From the NCBI GenBank assembly GCA_021209875.1, contig JAGYVD010000001.1:5394001-5458000 (forward strand): a DNA stretch of 64,000 bases, read 5' to 3'. Made by a program: the position numbers and the translations under genes. The first letter of the stretch is position 1; every line of letters begins with the position of its first letter. The stretch comes from Rosellinia necatrix (taxonomy: Eukaryota > Ascomycota > Sordariomycetes > Xylariales > Xylariaceae). This document shows positions 1 to 13,149 of this stretch, piece after piece. The notes below the pieces were generated by a model. It saw nothing but the letters and a program-made list of their open reading frames with translations, made no database searches and had not been told where the DNA came from.

Positions 1-13
1 CACTTATACCGCC

Positions 14-695
14 ATGTTTTCTCTTGTCCCGCCCATGCGGCGGACCTCACGCCGTGCCGCAAAGGGCGGTCATGAGATCGCCAAGCAGTGCCCACCGGAA
101 CCCGTCTCGAGCGCGTCTCTGGCTGGCCTGCCCACCGAGCTTCACCTGCTCATCGCCAGCCACCTCACCTACCCCGACGCCCTATCTCTCAAGTTCGCCT
201 CGCGGCACTTCTTCTACGTGGTCGACACGGGCGTCAGGCTCAAGGTCGCGTGGCTCATGGAGCGCCGGAGCCTGCATCTGGAATGCCCCAACGATCGGCG
301 CTGCGACCTCGGAAGCGACTTGAGGTTCTGCCGAGGGAGCGTGAAGTACGTTACTTATTACCACCGACCCCTTCTCCTTCCCCCCTTCCCCCTTCCCCCT
401 TCCCCCGGTCTCCGGGCCTCCACTTTAACGCCGGTCTCCTTGGCTGACAGGAATCTATCTATAAAGGTTGCTGCTGCAGCGACGTCGAGAACATCTGGAG
501 TGCGAGTCGCGGCCCGGCCTCGGCTGCCTCGTCTTCGGGACGGCGGCCTGTGCCCACCGGCGCAGCTTGGGACAGCGGTGCCGGAGCTGGCTGCGCTCGC
601 GTCTGACGATCGAGCTCTGGTGGTTCCTGCTCGCGCTACTCCCCATTTGCCTGGGGTGTATATGGATGGCCGAGTTGGCGACCTGGTCACCTTGA
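14..695 (+). CDS. F-box protein with C-terminal membrane segment
   Basis: Two exons, 14-345 and 467-695, give 186 residues. The intron starts GTACGT, has a CTGAC branch site at about 444-448 and ends AAG at 466; the join restores a continuous Lys-Leu-Leu-Leu-Gln run. An F-box-like segment (LPTELHLLIASHL, about residues 39-80) is followed by a cysteine-containing stretch (CRGSVK and LECESRPGLGCLVFG) seen in many short fungal F-box proteins. Residues about 160-180 are strongly hydrophobic (WWFLLALLPICLGCIWM) and should form one membrane helix. F-box proteins are substrate adaptors of SCF ubiquitin ligases; the substrate here is unknown. Reading straight through the intron keeps an open frame to 853, but that frame loses the conserved C-terminal half, so I prefer the spliced form. 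Confidence 0.72.
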
Positions 696-2524
696 TCGTG
701 ATTACCCCCCTACCGTCCCCCCCTCTCCCCCCCCTTCTTCACCTCACCGTCCCGACACCTAACCCAGGTGGGTATGCCGGTGCACACTGGGCACCGGATA
801 CCTGGCCCCCCAAGGGGCTTTCAAATGAGGACACTACAATTTTACATCGTTGATTTGATGTATTTAACCTTGCGGTATTGACGAATGACCTAAGGCGGCT
901 TCGGTCCCGTCTCTAGCGCATCCTCTCTGACACTATATACCTAGTGTACAGTACATATATAATATGGTAATAATAATGATGAGATGAATGAAAAGGGACG
1001 GCGATGGATCTCATTGATCCCGTCGTCCCCTCTTACCCGGCATTTAAGATCCGTCCCGGGGGTCATCATTGCTGCTGTCCACCTTATATCTATGCTACCG
1101 TAATCCGTGTTATCCGGCCATATGAGGGATGGAAATGTGTACCCCACGTCTTGGTGTGTCGAGGTACAGGCTCCGAATTATGTCCATCTTAAAACCTCCA
1201 TGCCTACCTGGGTACCTACATCATATGTATACATATACCGGGTAGTTATCCCCACTTGATACATATCTCGACCTCTTACATAACAGGTATTGCGAATACG
1301 AAGACACGCGGAGACGTGTCTCGGTTTGCATGATTTGAAACAAATCCAGAGCAGATCCAGAGCTTACCTTAGGTAAGTCATACAGAATCCAGTCCATTAG
1401 TTAGTTGGGTACCTACCTGTTAGTACTGGTTAGGCTAGGTAGGTAAGTAGGTAACTTGGGCAGAACTCAGGGGTCAGAAACCCCACCTCCGATAAGAACA
1501 AAGCATGTACATAGGTATCTCTATTGTAGTTACCTCATACCTCCTCACATACATGTAGTAGCTAGTGACAGTATGTACATAACTACCACAAGTGCTAGTT
1601 ATTAGGACCTAGCTACATGCCTCCTACAAATGTGTAGCGACTACCAACTTAAGGCTAGACTAGGTTCTTACTCAAGCTGCAAGTACGCTATGTTTTATAC
1701 AGTACCCCTAAGTAAGTACCTACCTGTCAGGGAGAGACTACCTACCTATAGGTCTGTTGTTGGGGATGCAGGCGGGTAGACGTAAGTACCTGGGGAACGG
1801 AAGCTTGGTTGACTTCCGACCATGGCAGACTAAAACCTCCTCCACTGTCTACATCTCTCCTCCTTTCTTGATTCCTCAGCCACAGCCCCCTTCTGGTTGA
1901 ACAATCAACCGATCAATCCATCTCTATCCGTGCCTCTCTCCCTCTCGTTCTTTTCGTTAGATTCCTCCTCCGTATTTTCCTCCAGCGCATATACGCCATC
2001 GAGACTATCAGAGGCCGGCCTTGTTCCTCCCGCAGCAGATAAGGAGCCGTCCACCGACGCCCAACTCCACCGCCTCTGCCTTTGTCTTGGTCCTCTCTCT
2101 TGCTCGCATCTTCAGCGTTTAGATAGTGTATAGCGTCGTGCCGCGAGTTCCCCTACGAATCCCTACGTCTGACAGCCAGTCAATTCTCCCAAATCCCGCC
2201 ACCACCACCACAACCACCAACACCACCCCCCCCCGAAACACAGTACCCCTCCCTCTGTACGACCAACCTTGCGAGCCCTTGCGAGCCCGTGCCAGCCCGG
2301 GTACACCTCCTGCTATCCTACTACCTCTACCTATAGCCCGACGAGCCTGTCCATCCATCCATCCGACGTCAGCAAATAGCATACACCCACCCCAGCGACA
2401 ACCAGTCAAGACATTAGGCTGCCGCGCCCGTCAAATATCCAGCAACAGTCTTCTTTCGCGTGCGCATCGACGACGGGCATCGCTGCCGCTCTTCCTTCTA
2501 GCTCTCCGGCCATAGGGGCTCTAC
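696..2524. other. intergenic region and probable sch9 promoter/leader
   Basis: No convincing gene. About 1370-1450 and 1700-1760 contain GGTAGGTA/TACCTACC microsatellite tracts. From about 1830 to 2520 the + strand is rich in C and T (for example TCTCTCCCTCTCG near 1930), typical of a fungal core promoter and 5' leader for the kinase gene that follows. Short ATG-started frames in this leader could act as upstream ORFs, but none is convincing by itself. Confidence 0.5.
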
Positions 2525-4862
2525 ATGATGTCGTGGAAACTCACTAAGAGTACGTATTCGGCGTGGATTTTACCTCTCTCCGTTTCCCATATGTATTTCG
2601 TGCTCGCTTCCCTGTGCGCCAGCTCGCCTCTGCCGCCCATGCCATGGGGCCATCTTGGCTATGTTTGCTATCGTACAGAGCACGTTACGCTTTCATCGCC
2701 AGCCCATACTCTACATCCACCCGGCTTTTTCGTCTATAGCAAGCAACCTCGGCATAAGCCCCAAAGGACGCTAGGCTAGTTGGCTAACATGCCGTGTGTC
2801 TTGTACAGAACTCAAAGAGACCCATCTGGGCCCTCTCGCGAGCACTTTCTCTCGCAACCCCTCGACGTCCACCATCACAGACAAGGATGAGAAGGCCCCT
2901 ATTCCCACCTCGGCCACTCCCACCCCCAGCGATAATGCAATCGGTACGTGGCTCTTCTCTGTAAAATCACTCAGCCTTGTCATGCACGTAGTCATGCAAG
3001 TAGGCATACTGACTCGTTTCCAGCCGCCTCCGAATCCTTGGTGCAGGAGCCCGTGATCAAGCCTCCCAAACCCGGCATTCTCGTGGTCACCCTTCATGAG
3101 GGTCAGGGCTTTGCTCTTCCCGATCAGCATCGCAATGCCCTTTCTTCACAGCATCAATCAGGCTCGGTATCGACGGGTAATGCCCTCGGCGCCTCGGGGT
3201 CGACTCGTCCCGGCTCCTCCCAGCGGTCTGCCGCTGGATCCTATATGAGCGGTTCGGCTCGCCCCCAGACCTCCGCCGGCGGTTTCTCAGGTATTCCCTC
3301 TAGTCACGGTCGAATCTCGAGCAAATACCTGCCTTACGCCATGATTGATTTCGAGAAGGTGCAGGTTTTTGTGAATGCTGTATCCGGCACTCCCGAAAAT
3401 CCCCTGTGGGCCGGCGACAACATCCAATACAAGTTTGACGTGTCGCGGGTGACCGAATTGAATGTCCATCTCTATATACGCAATCCCACCGCGCCCCCTG
3501 GTTCGGGCCGAAGTCAGGATATCTTCATGGGGGTTGTCCGCATAAATCCTCGATTCGAGGAGAAGCGCACCTTTGTCGAGGATCCCAAAGCCAGTAAGAA
3601 GGACCGCGAGAAGGCTGCTGCCGAATTCTCAACCCGCGAGCGAGAGCTCGGGCAGAGCGGCTTGGACTGGGTCGATGTGCAATACGGGTGTGGTAAATTG
3701 AAGATTGGTGTCGAGTACGTCGAGAATCGCAAAGGCAAGCTCGCCATGGAAGACTTCGAGTTACTCAAAGTAGTCGGGAAAGGCAGTTTCGGCAAGGTCA
3801 TGCAAGTGCGGAAGAAAGATACCAGCCGGATCTACGCGCTCAAGACGATTCGCAAGGCACACATCATCTCACGCTCGGAAGTTGCTCATACGCTTGCGGA
3901 ACGGTCGGTACTTGCGCAGATCAATAATCCCTTCATCGTGCCACTAAAATTCACCTTCCAATCTCCGGAGAAGCTCTATTTCGTACTCGCTTTTGTCAAT
4001 GGCGGCGAGCTGTTCCATCACCTGCAGAAGGAGCAACGATTTGATGTGAACAGGGCACGCTTCTATACAGCCGAGCTTCTTTGCGCCCTCGAGTGCTTGC
4101 ATGGGTTCAACGTCATCTATCGTGACCTCAAGCCTGAGAACATATTGCTCGACTACCAGGGCCACATTGCGCTCTGCGATTTCGGTCTCTGCAAACTTGA
4201 TATGAAGGACGAGGATCGGACGAACACGTTCTGTGGCACGCCTGAATACCTAGCCCCTGAGCTACTCATGGGTCAGGGATACCAGAAAACAGTGGACTGG
4301 TGGACGCTGGGTGTCCTTCTCTACGAGATGTTGACGGGTTTACCGCCTTTCTACGACGAGAATACCAACGAAATGTACAGGAAGATCCTGTCTGAGCCTT
4401 TACACTTCCCAGGGCCAGAGGTAGTACCACCTGCCGCCAAAGATCTGCTCACCAAGCTGCTGAACCGCAAGCCGGAAGAGCGATTGGGAGCCGCGGGCAG
4501 CGCAGAGATCAAAGCCCATCCCTTCTTCCACGCCATTGACTGGCGTAAGCTCCTGCAGCGCAAATATGAGCCAACTTTCAAACCCAGAGTAGTAAGTCCT
4601 TTTTGCCTCATGCTGTGATTCTCTCGGTAAGTGCTAACACGAGACCCCCTAGCTGGATGCGACAGATACGGACAACTTCGATCCCGATTTTACAAATGAA
4701 GTTCCACAGGACTCGTTTGTAGAGGGCCCAGTTCTGTCCCAGACGATGCAGGACCAGTTCCAGGGCTTTAGCTACAACCGACCGATTGCAGGCTTAGGAG
4801 ACGGTGGTGGAAGCATCAAGGATCCTTCATTCATTGGCAGCATTCAGGATAGGCATAGATGA
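2525..4862 (+). CDS. sch9: AGC-family protein kinase Sch9 (C2 domain + kinase)
   Basis: Four exons, 2525-2549, 2809-2943, 3024-4591 and 4653-4862, encode 645 residues. Donors are GTACGT, GTACGT and GTAAGT; acceptors are CAG, CAG and TAG. The N terminus (MMSWKLTKKLKETHLG) matches filamentous-fungal Sch9. A C2-like region spans about 70-240. The kinase domain begins near 298 with GKGSFGKV; Lys327 (ALK), Asp421 (YRDLKPEN), Asp439 (CDFG) and activation-loop Thr455 (TFCGTPEY) are present. The AGC C-tail ends in the hydrophobic motif FQGFS (612-616), whose serine is the usual TORC2/TORC1-type site. Sch9 is the S6K/Akt-like kinase linking nutrient state to growth, stress tolerance and lifespan. Reading into intron 3 ends at a TGA ending at 4618, so retention would remove the hydrophobic motif. 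Confidence 0.95.
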
Positions 4863-7638
4863 ACTGCAAATATGCCGGAGTTTCAGGTCTATAAATTGAG
4901 AAGAACCTTTTCTCATCGGGCGCGGTTTTCGTCCTTCGTGTGGCCTTGAAAAGTTGGACTAACGGCCGCGATCGAGCACTATAGGAGGGGGCTTGGAGAC
5001 AATTTACCGCTTCGATCCAAACAGGTTTGTAGGGGGGGCCGACGAAATCAAGCGACCTGTCTCTCGGCGTGGGGGAACCGATACAAAGGGAAACCGAGAC
5101 TGGTAAGTAGGACTTCTCAACCCAGTAGATGGTACCTAGGTAGCTTTCGTATACTCTCCTAGACCCCCTTAGATAGGGAGCCACTTCGAGCATTCGTTGG
5201 AGGTAATAGCTCATGCGAACGCTTTTATATCGAGGCCAACGATAGACTTCATAAAAAACGAACCCACGTAGGACATACCCTCCCCCTCTGCCGATTTCGG
5301 ATTATCGCTTTACATTTTACAATGGTGTCTCACAACTTCCTGGGAGGGTGTATATTGATGCAATATTACCCGTGACACTTGTGACGAGTAAGCTGGTTGT
5401 CATTTATTCCATTTCCCAATTTGACAAATACCTCCACTCCCATCGCTCCAAGTGAGTAGGTACGGTCAAGGTAATGAGACGAGGCCTGCATATCACACCA
5501 AAGGGGTGACCTATTTAATCATATACAAGAAAAGCAGTAGTAGACCGGAAGACACCGTTTCTTTTATATTCGTTGGCGATGATAAAGGAGAAAGATCCGG
5601 AGATAGCACGAACTCACCCCCACGTAGCCACGGTGCAGGAGGGTTTGAGGGGTTTCTCAGACAAGCCGAAATTTTTCAACGCCGTGGTACATCAACTGCC
5701 TAGAAAATGTAGGTATACCGGATTGCAAGCTTAGAATCTCTCACCTTATATAGCTTGATATTTGCCCAGTAGGTAAGGGTATTTGACCGTGACGTACCTG
5801 GATAGGATCCGTACCTGAGCCATACTGCTTCTAGCTAGAGCCTAATCATATTCTAAATGTTTTATTTGGTACATATAGAGTTGATAATTATGCCTAGCAG
5901 TAAATATTCCGCAGGAGCCCCTCTTCTAAATACAGCAAAACTCACCTTGCCGCTGTCAACCGGGATATTCGCTTGCGTGCTAGATATAGAGCGCAAAGCC
6001 TATCTGCAGGCCTGTATATAGTGGATTCGAGGTATTTTCTACCTCTTGGAAAGATATGTAGCATTTCTGATGCCAACTTAAATGATATTTCCGTAGTTGG
6101 ACCTTGTTCCCGTCACTTGACCAGGTTCAATGGCTTCTCACACGGAAAGGCCTCTGACCAGGCGCATGGTCTTCAAAAGCTCAATAATAAGTTCAAATTT
6201 ACAAATTTACCGACTCTGAAAACAGATCGACTAACAGATGGAGATATATTTTAGCGCCCGCCACAGCCACTTAAACAGCAAATAATATTTAGGTAGTGAG
6301 ATCGCCAATCATACCATTGAATAAGCAAAATGTTGAGATTTGTACGTAACTGTGGTGTGATAATGAAAAATGAAGAATATTGAAACGGTAGGCATAAGCG
6401 TAAGGGGGTTGTTTGTTGAAGGGATTGTCTATCCAGCTGTCTGGGTATAGGTTAATTATATATAGTTGCGCGTTTTGTTTTCCACTTCACCTAGTGTACA
6501 GCTAATTATCTGCCTACTAATCCGGGGACGTGCGCAACAGTGAGAGCAGGTTCAAAGTTGAAAACAGTCATGCACCATACCAACAACCCATTACTGGGTA
6601 GTAAGTAGTATTAATCCTGGTAGGTACCAGGTCAAATAAGACTTAGAGTGGTTTTACATTTCTGTACCATTTTCAACCACGATGTACTTGTAGTTATTTA
6701 ATAACTAGTACTTACTGTATGGGTGTAAAAAGAGTAGCTACACTAAGCCTAGTCTGTTGTATACTAGCTACATATAGATGAGGAGTAATTAGTCACAGGT
6801 AGCTCTTTGAGTACATACCCGGATGGCACCAGCGGATACATCCTTATATACTTTAAGGTTCTAGAAGGTATATCCATGCACCTCGCTAAGACAGTGTGCG
6901 GAGACCTCCGATGTGTGCCGTCATTCGCGTCACCTATCAAACACCTAAGCGCGGGGTATGTAAGTGCAACGGTTTACCCCTCCAAGGCTTTTTCTCTCAC
7001 TACCTACATACAAACTACTTCCATTTGGCTCTCCACCCCCTTACATCAATCAGTTCTCCGTATAGGCTGTAGATACTAGCTTTGTTCCTGTTATTCTTGT
7101 TCTCTTGTGATAAAGCCCGATTGAGGTATCGTGGGACTTCTCCAACCGGTTAGTTAGGAAAACACAAAAGGAGGTACGTGAGAGTTGAAACGGGCCATCC
7201 CGTCATCATCTCGGCCTCGACGCGGTTTTTTATTGCCTAGGTCCCCCATTCCACCTCCCATTCCACCCCATCCATCCCACCTCATAATCCCACATCATAT
7301 CCCACTCCGCGAAGACATTTCCGAGGCCTAGTAACATCTCTCGTACTCTGGTTTCCCTTTTCAACCTCGAGGTTCACTCACGCCCCGTCAAAGGATTAGG
7401 ATTAGCATTGCTTACGGTTCTTATACCGAGCCAGCCGGTCGCAATCCAGCATTCTCGTTTATCCTACTACCGCATACGTACAACACAACATTCCTTTTCT
7501 TTCCACCGCTGATTAGCTACCCTATCCCATTTATGAGCTTCTTAGTCCCATTTTCGGACCTTGACTGACCGTATTAGCTCGCTAACTGCCAGAAGCTTTT
7601 CTGCACCCTCCCCCTTCCTCGTACGTAAATCACCCAGC
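4863..7638. other. AT-rich intergenic region
   Basis: 2.8 kb between sch9 and glucose-6-phosphate isomerase. Open frames here are short, have no recognisable domain and no splice support. The last 400 bases (about 7230-7600) are rich in CCCATTCC/CCCATCC-like pyrimidine tracts and probably hold the promoter and leader of the isomerase gene. Confidence 0.45.
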
Positions 7639-9442
<1,804 letters not shown>

Positions 9443-11469
9443 ATCCCGGAAAGCACGGCCAGACTGGTGAGTCGTGCTCTGCTCTAGCTATTAGACCCAG
9501 GGGGGTCGCTTGTTCACTGATGTTTTCTTATCTTAAAAGGCATCGGGAAAATTGTACCTGAGGTAAAAAGAGCGTAGAGCTATAGGGAAATGATATATGT
9601 TTATGATGTCTACACTAAACGTTGAGCGACAGTTTAACGCGCAGGCCGTGCATGCGAAATGAAAGAAAGTATCGTATGCTAACATATCTTGCATAGTGAT
9701 AACAGGCTTTCTTCATTTCTTTTTTCCTAGTCTCGGCGTACCTTTTAGTATTTGTTTGATCGAGTAATTGTAAAGGGGGTAAAATAGTAAGTTGGAAAGT
9801 GGGAAGGATTAAGTAATTATGTGAGGATAATACTTTACAGGCATCATATAATAAAACGCAAATAGATTCCAGGGAAAAGAGGATGATAGAATGAATAATT
9901 CCGATAAATATAATATCTAATATGGTTCTTTTCATATTACTCGATTGTTTGCAGACAAAATGTTGAGAAATTGGGATGAAAGTGTCCAAAGCTGAAAGTT
10001 CTGGCATCTAGAATTTGACTCTTTTATATTACATTTACTTGGCAGAGAGAAATCCTTTTTATTACTCTTACGTACGAAATTTGCCCATAGTCATTAATGA
10101 AGCCATTTTGAACGGAATTAGAGATACCCTTTGGGCCTTTTTATGACGGAGGAATGGGTCTAATGATTGATCGGTCGGAAGATCTCATGGGTGGCAACAA
10201 CATAGATCTCTGGATGGGATTTTGCGGATGATCGAATTAACTAGGTGTGAACTATCTAGGCGACGAGATACTCGTATTTATGTACTATGTACATTGATTT
10301 CACTGGCCGAGGATCTTCTGGATTATGGCTCTGTAGATCCTACTTGATTCTGTGTACGGATCTTTGCGGCCGCAACGTTTTTGAACTTTCAGCAGACGTG
10401 CCTTATTTTATCGTTCCTAGGACACAAAAGGGTGAATAGCTAGCTCTGCTTCACGTTCGGGTAACTCACTGGTTACATTTCTGCGCCGTATATTATTAAG
10501 TCGAGTGGTTGTTATCCGCTGTTCCTGTAGATTTCTTGTTTACATATTCCTTTTCTGGATTGGTCTAATTGCCTTGGGATTGTTGGGATTCCTTGGCCAT
10601 CCTGTTAGTTCTCCATGACATGTTTGATCGCAATCAACGCCGGTATATCGTCTGATATTGCGAGAGCTGACTCACCGGACCGCGTTACCATACAACCAAC
10701 AGCTCCGACAGAAGGCCGTCTTCCGGTGGGAGTCAAGGGTGTACTCCACCACCAGCCCCTCCCGCCCTTGCTGCCCCGTTTCTCTCCCTTCATATCGCCG
10801 CCCAGATAGGTAAAGGGCCCAGCCTGGCCAAGGCCCCGGCGTAAAACCCCCGGTCCCCATATATGTATATATATATATATGGTATCTATACGGCGGGCCG
10901 GATCGGTCCCGAGGGCGCCCCGCTAACCAAGAGGATATTATGAGATCGTATTATCTAATGTGGGTAATGGAGCCTGGTCAGAGGGAAGAGATGCTTCACG
11001 CGGCGGATGGGTTCTATTTTCCACCTTCTGCCCCCCTCGGACTCGCTCTATAGTAGTGCGAGGCTAATTAAATAATCATTAGACTAGCAGTAGCCCATAT
11101 ACGCCAGGTGCGCACCCGGCCTCGCCCCGTATTATTGTTGCCATTCCGTTCCAGCTCGCTCCCAGGAGTATGCACGATTCGTATTCGAGCCCTGGGGCTT
11201 CAATACCAGGAACGTGGGTGATATTACTGTTCCGGGCGAGATGGAGTTGTCGAGATGGAATCTACCGTGAGGGGCCCGAACGTGTGCAGGCTTTGGTCAC
11301 CCCTCAGACGCCGCTGAGAGGCCTCCTGACAACATCGCTCTTCGACTAATGCATCTAATACAAAACGGCGCTTCTGCCCGCATGTATCTACTTTGAACGT
11401 GGCTATCTCTACGGACAAATACATTTCACGTCGTTTGATAGTTTTATAAGATCAGGAAGAAAGGGAGCA
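9443..11469. other. AT-rich intergenic region
   Basis: No gene supported. About 9500-10100 is the 3' flank of the isomerase gene, with T-rich runs. A minus-strand frame at 9615-10007 has low-complexity hydrophobic content without family resemblance. A TA dinucleotide repeat lies at 10859-10880. Confidence 0.45.
10859..10880. repeat. TA dinucleotide microsatellite
   Basis: An almost pure alternating AT tract of about 22 bases with one interruption (ATATGTATAT then repeated AT). It lies about 590 bases before the carboxylesterase start, too far to be a TATA box for that gene. Confidence 0.8.
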
Positions 11470-13149
11470 ATGAGCAACTCCCAGAACCTCGAGCACCCGC
11501 TATGTGGGCCGGTCGTCGTCGAGTCCGGGTCGCTATCCGGGCTCTACCGCCCGAACGGCACACGGGCATTTCTCGGGATCCCTTACGCCGCGCCTCCGGT
11601 GGGGGATCTGCGCTGGCGCCCCCCACAACCCCCGCTCCCCTGGGCCGGTGTGCGAGCAGCCGACCGGTTCGGCCTCAGTAGCATCCAGCCCCCGCCGCCG
11701 ACCGCCTCGATATACTCTAGCGGGGAGACTGAGTTCAGCGAAGACTGCCTCTACCTGAATGTGTACACCGGCGCCGAGGAAGCCGCTTCCGCCGCCGCCG
11801 CCGCCGCCGACAGGCCAGTCCTAGTCTGGTTCCATTTCGGGGCCTTCGTGTTCGGGTCCGGATCCAACCCGATGCAGGACGGCGCCAAGTTCGCCGCCGA
11901 GGGCGTCACGGTCGTCACGGTGAACTTCCGCCTCGGCCGGTTCGGCTTCCTGGCGCTGCCGGAGCTGAGCGCCGAGTCGGGCCACGGGGCGTCGGGCAAC
12001 TACGGCATCATGGACCAGATCGCGGCGCTGGCGTGGGTGCGGCGGAACATCGGGGCGTTCGGGGGCGACGCGGGGAACGTGACGATCGGCGGCGCCTCGT
12101 CGGGCGGGGCCAGCGTGCACATCCTGCGCGCGTCGCCGCTGGCCCGGGGCCTGTTCTCCAAGGCCATCTGCGAGAGCGGCCCGGGGATCGCGCCGCCGCT
12201 CGACGGGCCGGGCCACATCGCGGCCTACATGACGCTGGCGGCGGCGGAGGAGGCCGGGACCGAGCTCCTGGGCCTCCTCGGCGCCGCGTCGCTCGCCGAG
12301 CTGCGCGCCATGAGCCCCGACCGCATCCTCGCCGCGAACCTGCCCCGCCGCGACGGGCCCTGGACGTCCTACCTGCGCCCCACGGCGCCCACGAGCCTCA
12401 GCGTCTACGACACCTTCAACCCCGTCGCCGACGGCCACGTGCTGCCCGGCTCGCTGCTCGACGCCTTCGCCGCCGGCCGCGTGGCCGACGTCCCGCTGCT
12501 CGCGGGCGGCGTCCGCGACGACGGCACGGCGCTGCCGCGCCTCGACTCGCTGGCCGACTACCGCGCGTTCGCGGAGGCGACCTTCGGCGCCACCACCGGC
12601 GGCGGCGGCGGCGGCATGGCCGACGAGGCGCTCCGCCTGTACCCCGCCGCCGCGGACGCTGACGTCCGGGACGCGTCCTGGCGGCTGCTCGCGGACCAGG
12701 TGTTCTTCTGGCCGACGTGGACGTCGGCGCGCCTGCAGGCGCGCCACCTGGCCGCCCCGGCCTGGTACTACCGCCTCGACCGCGCGCCGCCGATCCCCGC
12801 CGGCTCCGACATCGTCGAGAGGGACTTCGCCGGCGCCTTCCACCTCGCCGGCATGCTCTACTCGCTCGGCAACCTCGACGGCGCCTGGCCCGACTGGGAC
12901 TGGACCGACGCCGACCGCGCCCTCTCCCGCCGCATGATGGAGACCTGGGTGCGCTTCGTGCGCACCGGCAGCCCCGTCGACGCCGACGCTGACGCCGACG
13001 ACGCTGCTGCCTCTTGGCCCGCCTTGGGCGCCGACAGCGACGTGCTCAGGGTCTGGGACGGCGATGGCGCCCTGCGGCTCGAGTCGCCGGATCCACATAC
13101 CCGCGAGGTGGTGGCGTTCTGGGACGCGTATTACGGCGCCGAGCTATAG
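11470..13149 (+). CDS. type-B carboxylesterase/lipase family protein
   Basis: One exon of 559 residues with no intron and no obvious signal peptide. The carboxylesterase fold is recognisable from FLGIPYAAPPVGDLRWRPP (about 34-52), SEDCLYLNVYTG (about 90-101), the nucleophile elbow GGASSGG with Ser210, and a C-terminal GAFHLAG with candidate His458. Several catalytic surroundings are unusual: the oxyanion-hole motif is HFGAF rather than HGGGF, the elbow is GASSG rather than GESAG, and the acid position falls in GVRDDG (Asp350/351) where the family usually has Glu. The gene is extremely GC-rich with GC-ended codons, unlike the polyketide synthase beside it. Members hydrolyse carboxylic esters; a role in processing the neighbouring polyketide is inference. 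Confidence 0.85.
   Translation: MSNSQNLEHPLCGPVVVESGSLSGLYRPNGTRAFLGIPYAAPPVGDLRWRPPQPPLPWAGVRAADRFGLSSIQPPPPTASIYSSGETEFSEDCLYLNVYTGAEEAASAAAAAADRPVLVWFHFGAFVFGSGSNPMQDGAKFAAEGVTVVTVNFRLGRFGFLALPELSAESGHGASGNYGIMDQIAALAWVRRNIGAFGGDAGNVTIGGASSGGASVHILRASPLARGLFSKAICESGPGIAPPLDGPGHIAAYMTLAAAEEAGTELLGLLGAASLAELRAMSPDRILAANLPRRDGPWTSYLRPTAPTSLSVYDTFNPVADGHVLPGSLLDAFAAGRVADVPLLAGGVRDDGTALPRLDSLADYRAFAEATFGATTGGGGGGMADEALRLYPAAADADVRDASWRLLADQVFFWPTWTSARLQARHLAAPAWYYRLDRAPPIPAGSDIVERDFAGAFHLAGMLYSLGNLDGAWPDWDWTDADRALSRRMMETWVRFVRTGSPVDADADADDAAASWPALGADSDVLRVWDGDGALRLESPDPHTREVVAFWDAYYGAEL

Noticed and set aside
12033..12662. Plus-strand 209-residue frame inside the esterase
   Set aside because: Arg/Pro/Ala-rich shadow of the real frame.
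11821..13098. 425-residue minus-strand frame antisense to the esterase
   Set aside because: Low-complexity Arg/Ala/Gly/Val composition caused by GC-ended codons on the plus strand; no motif.
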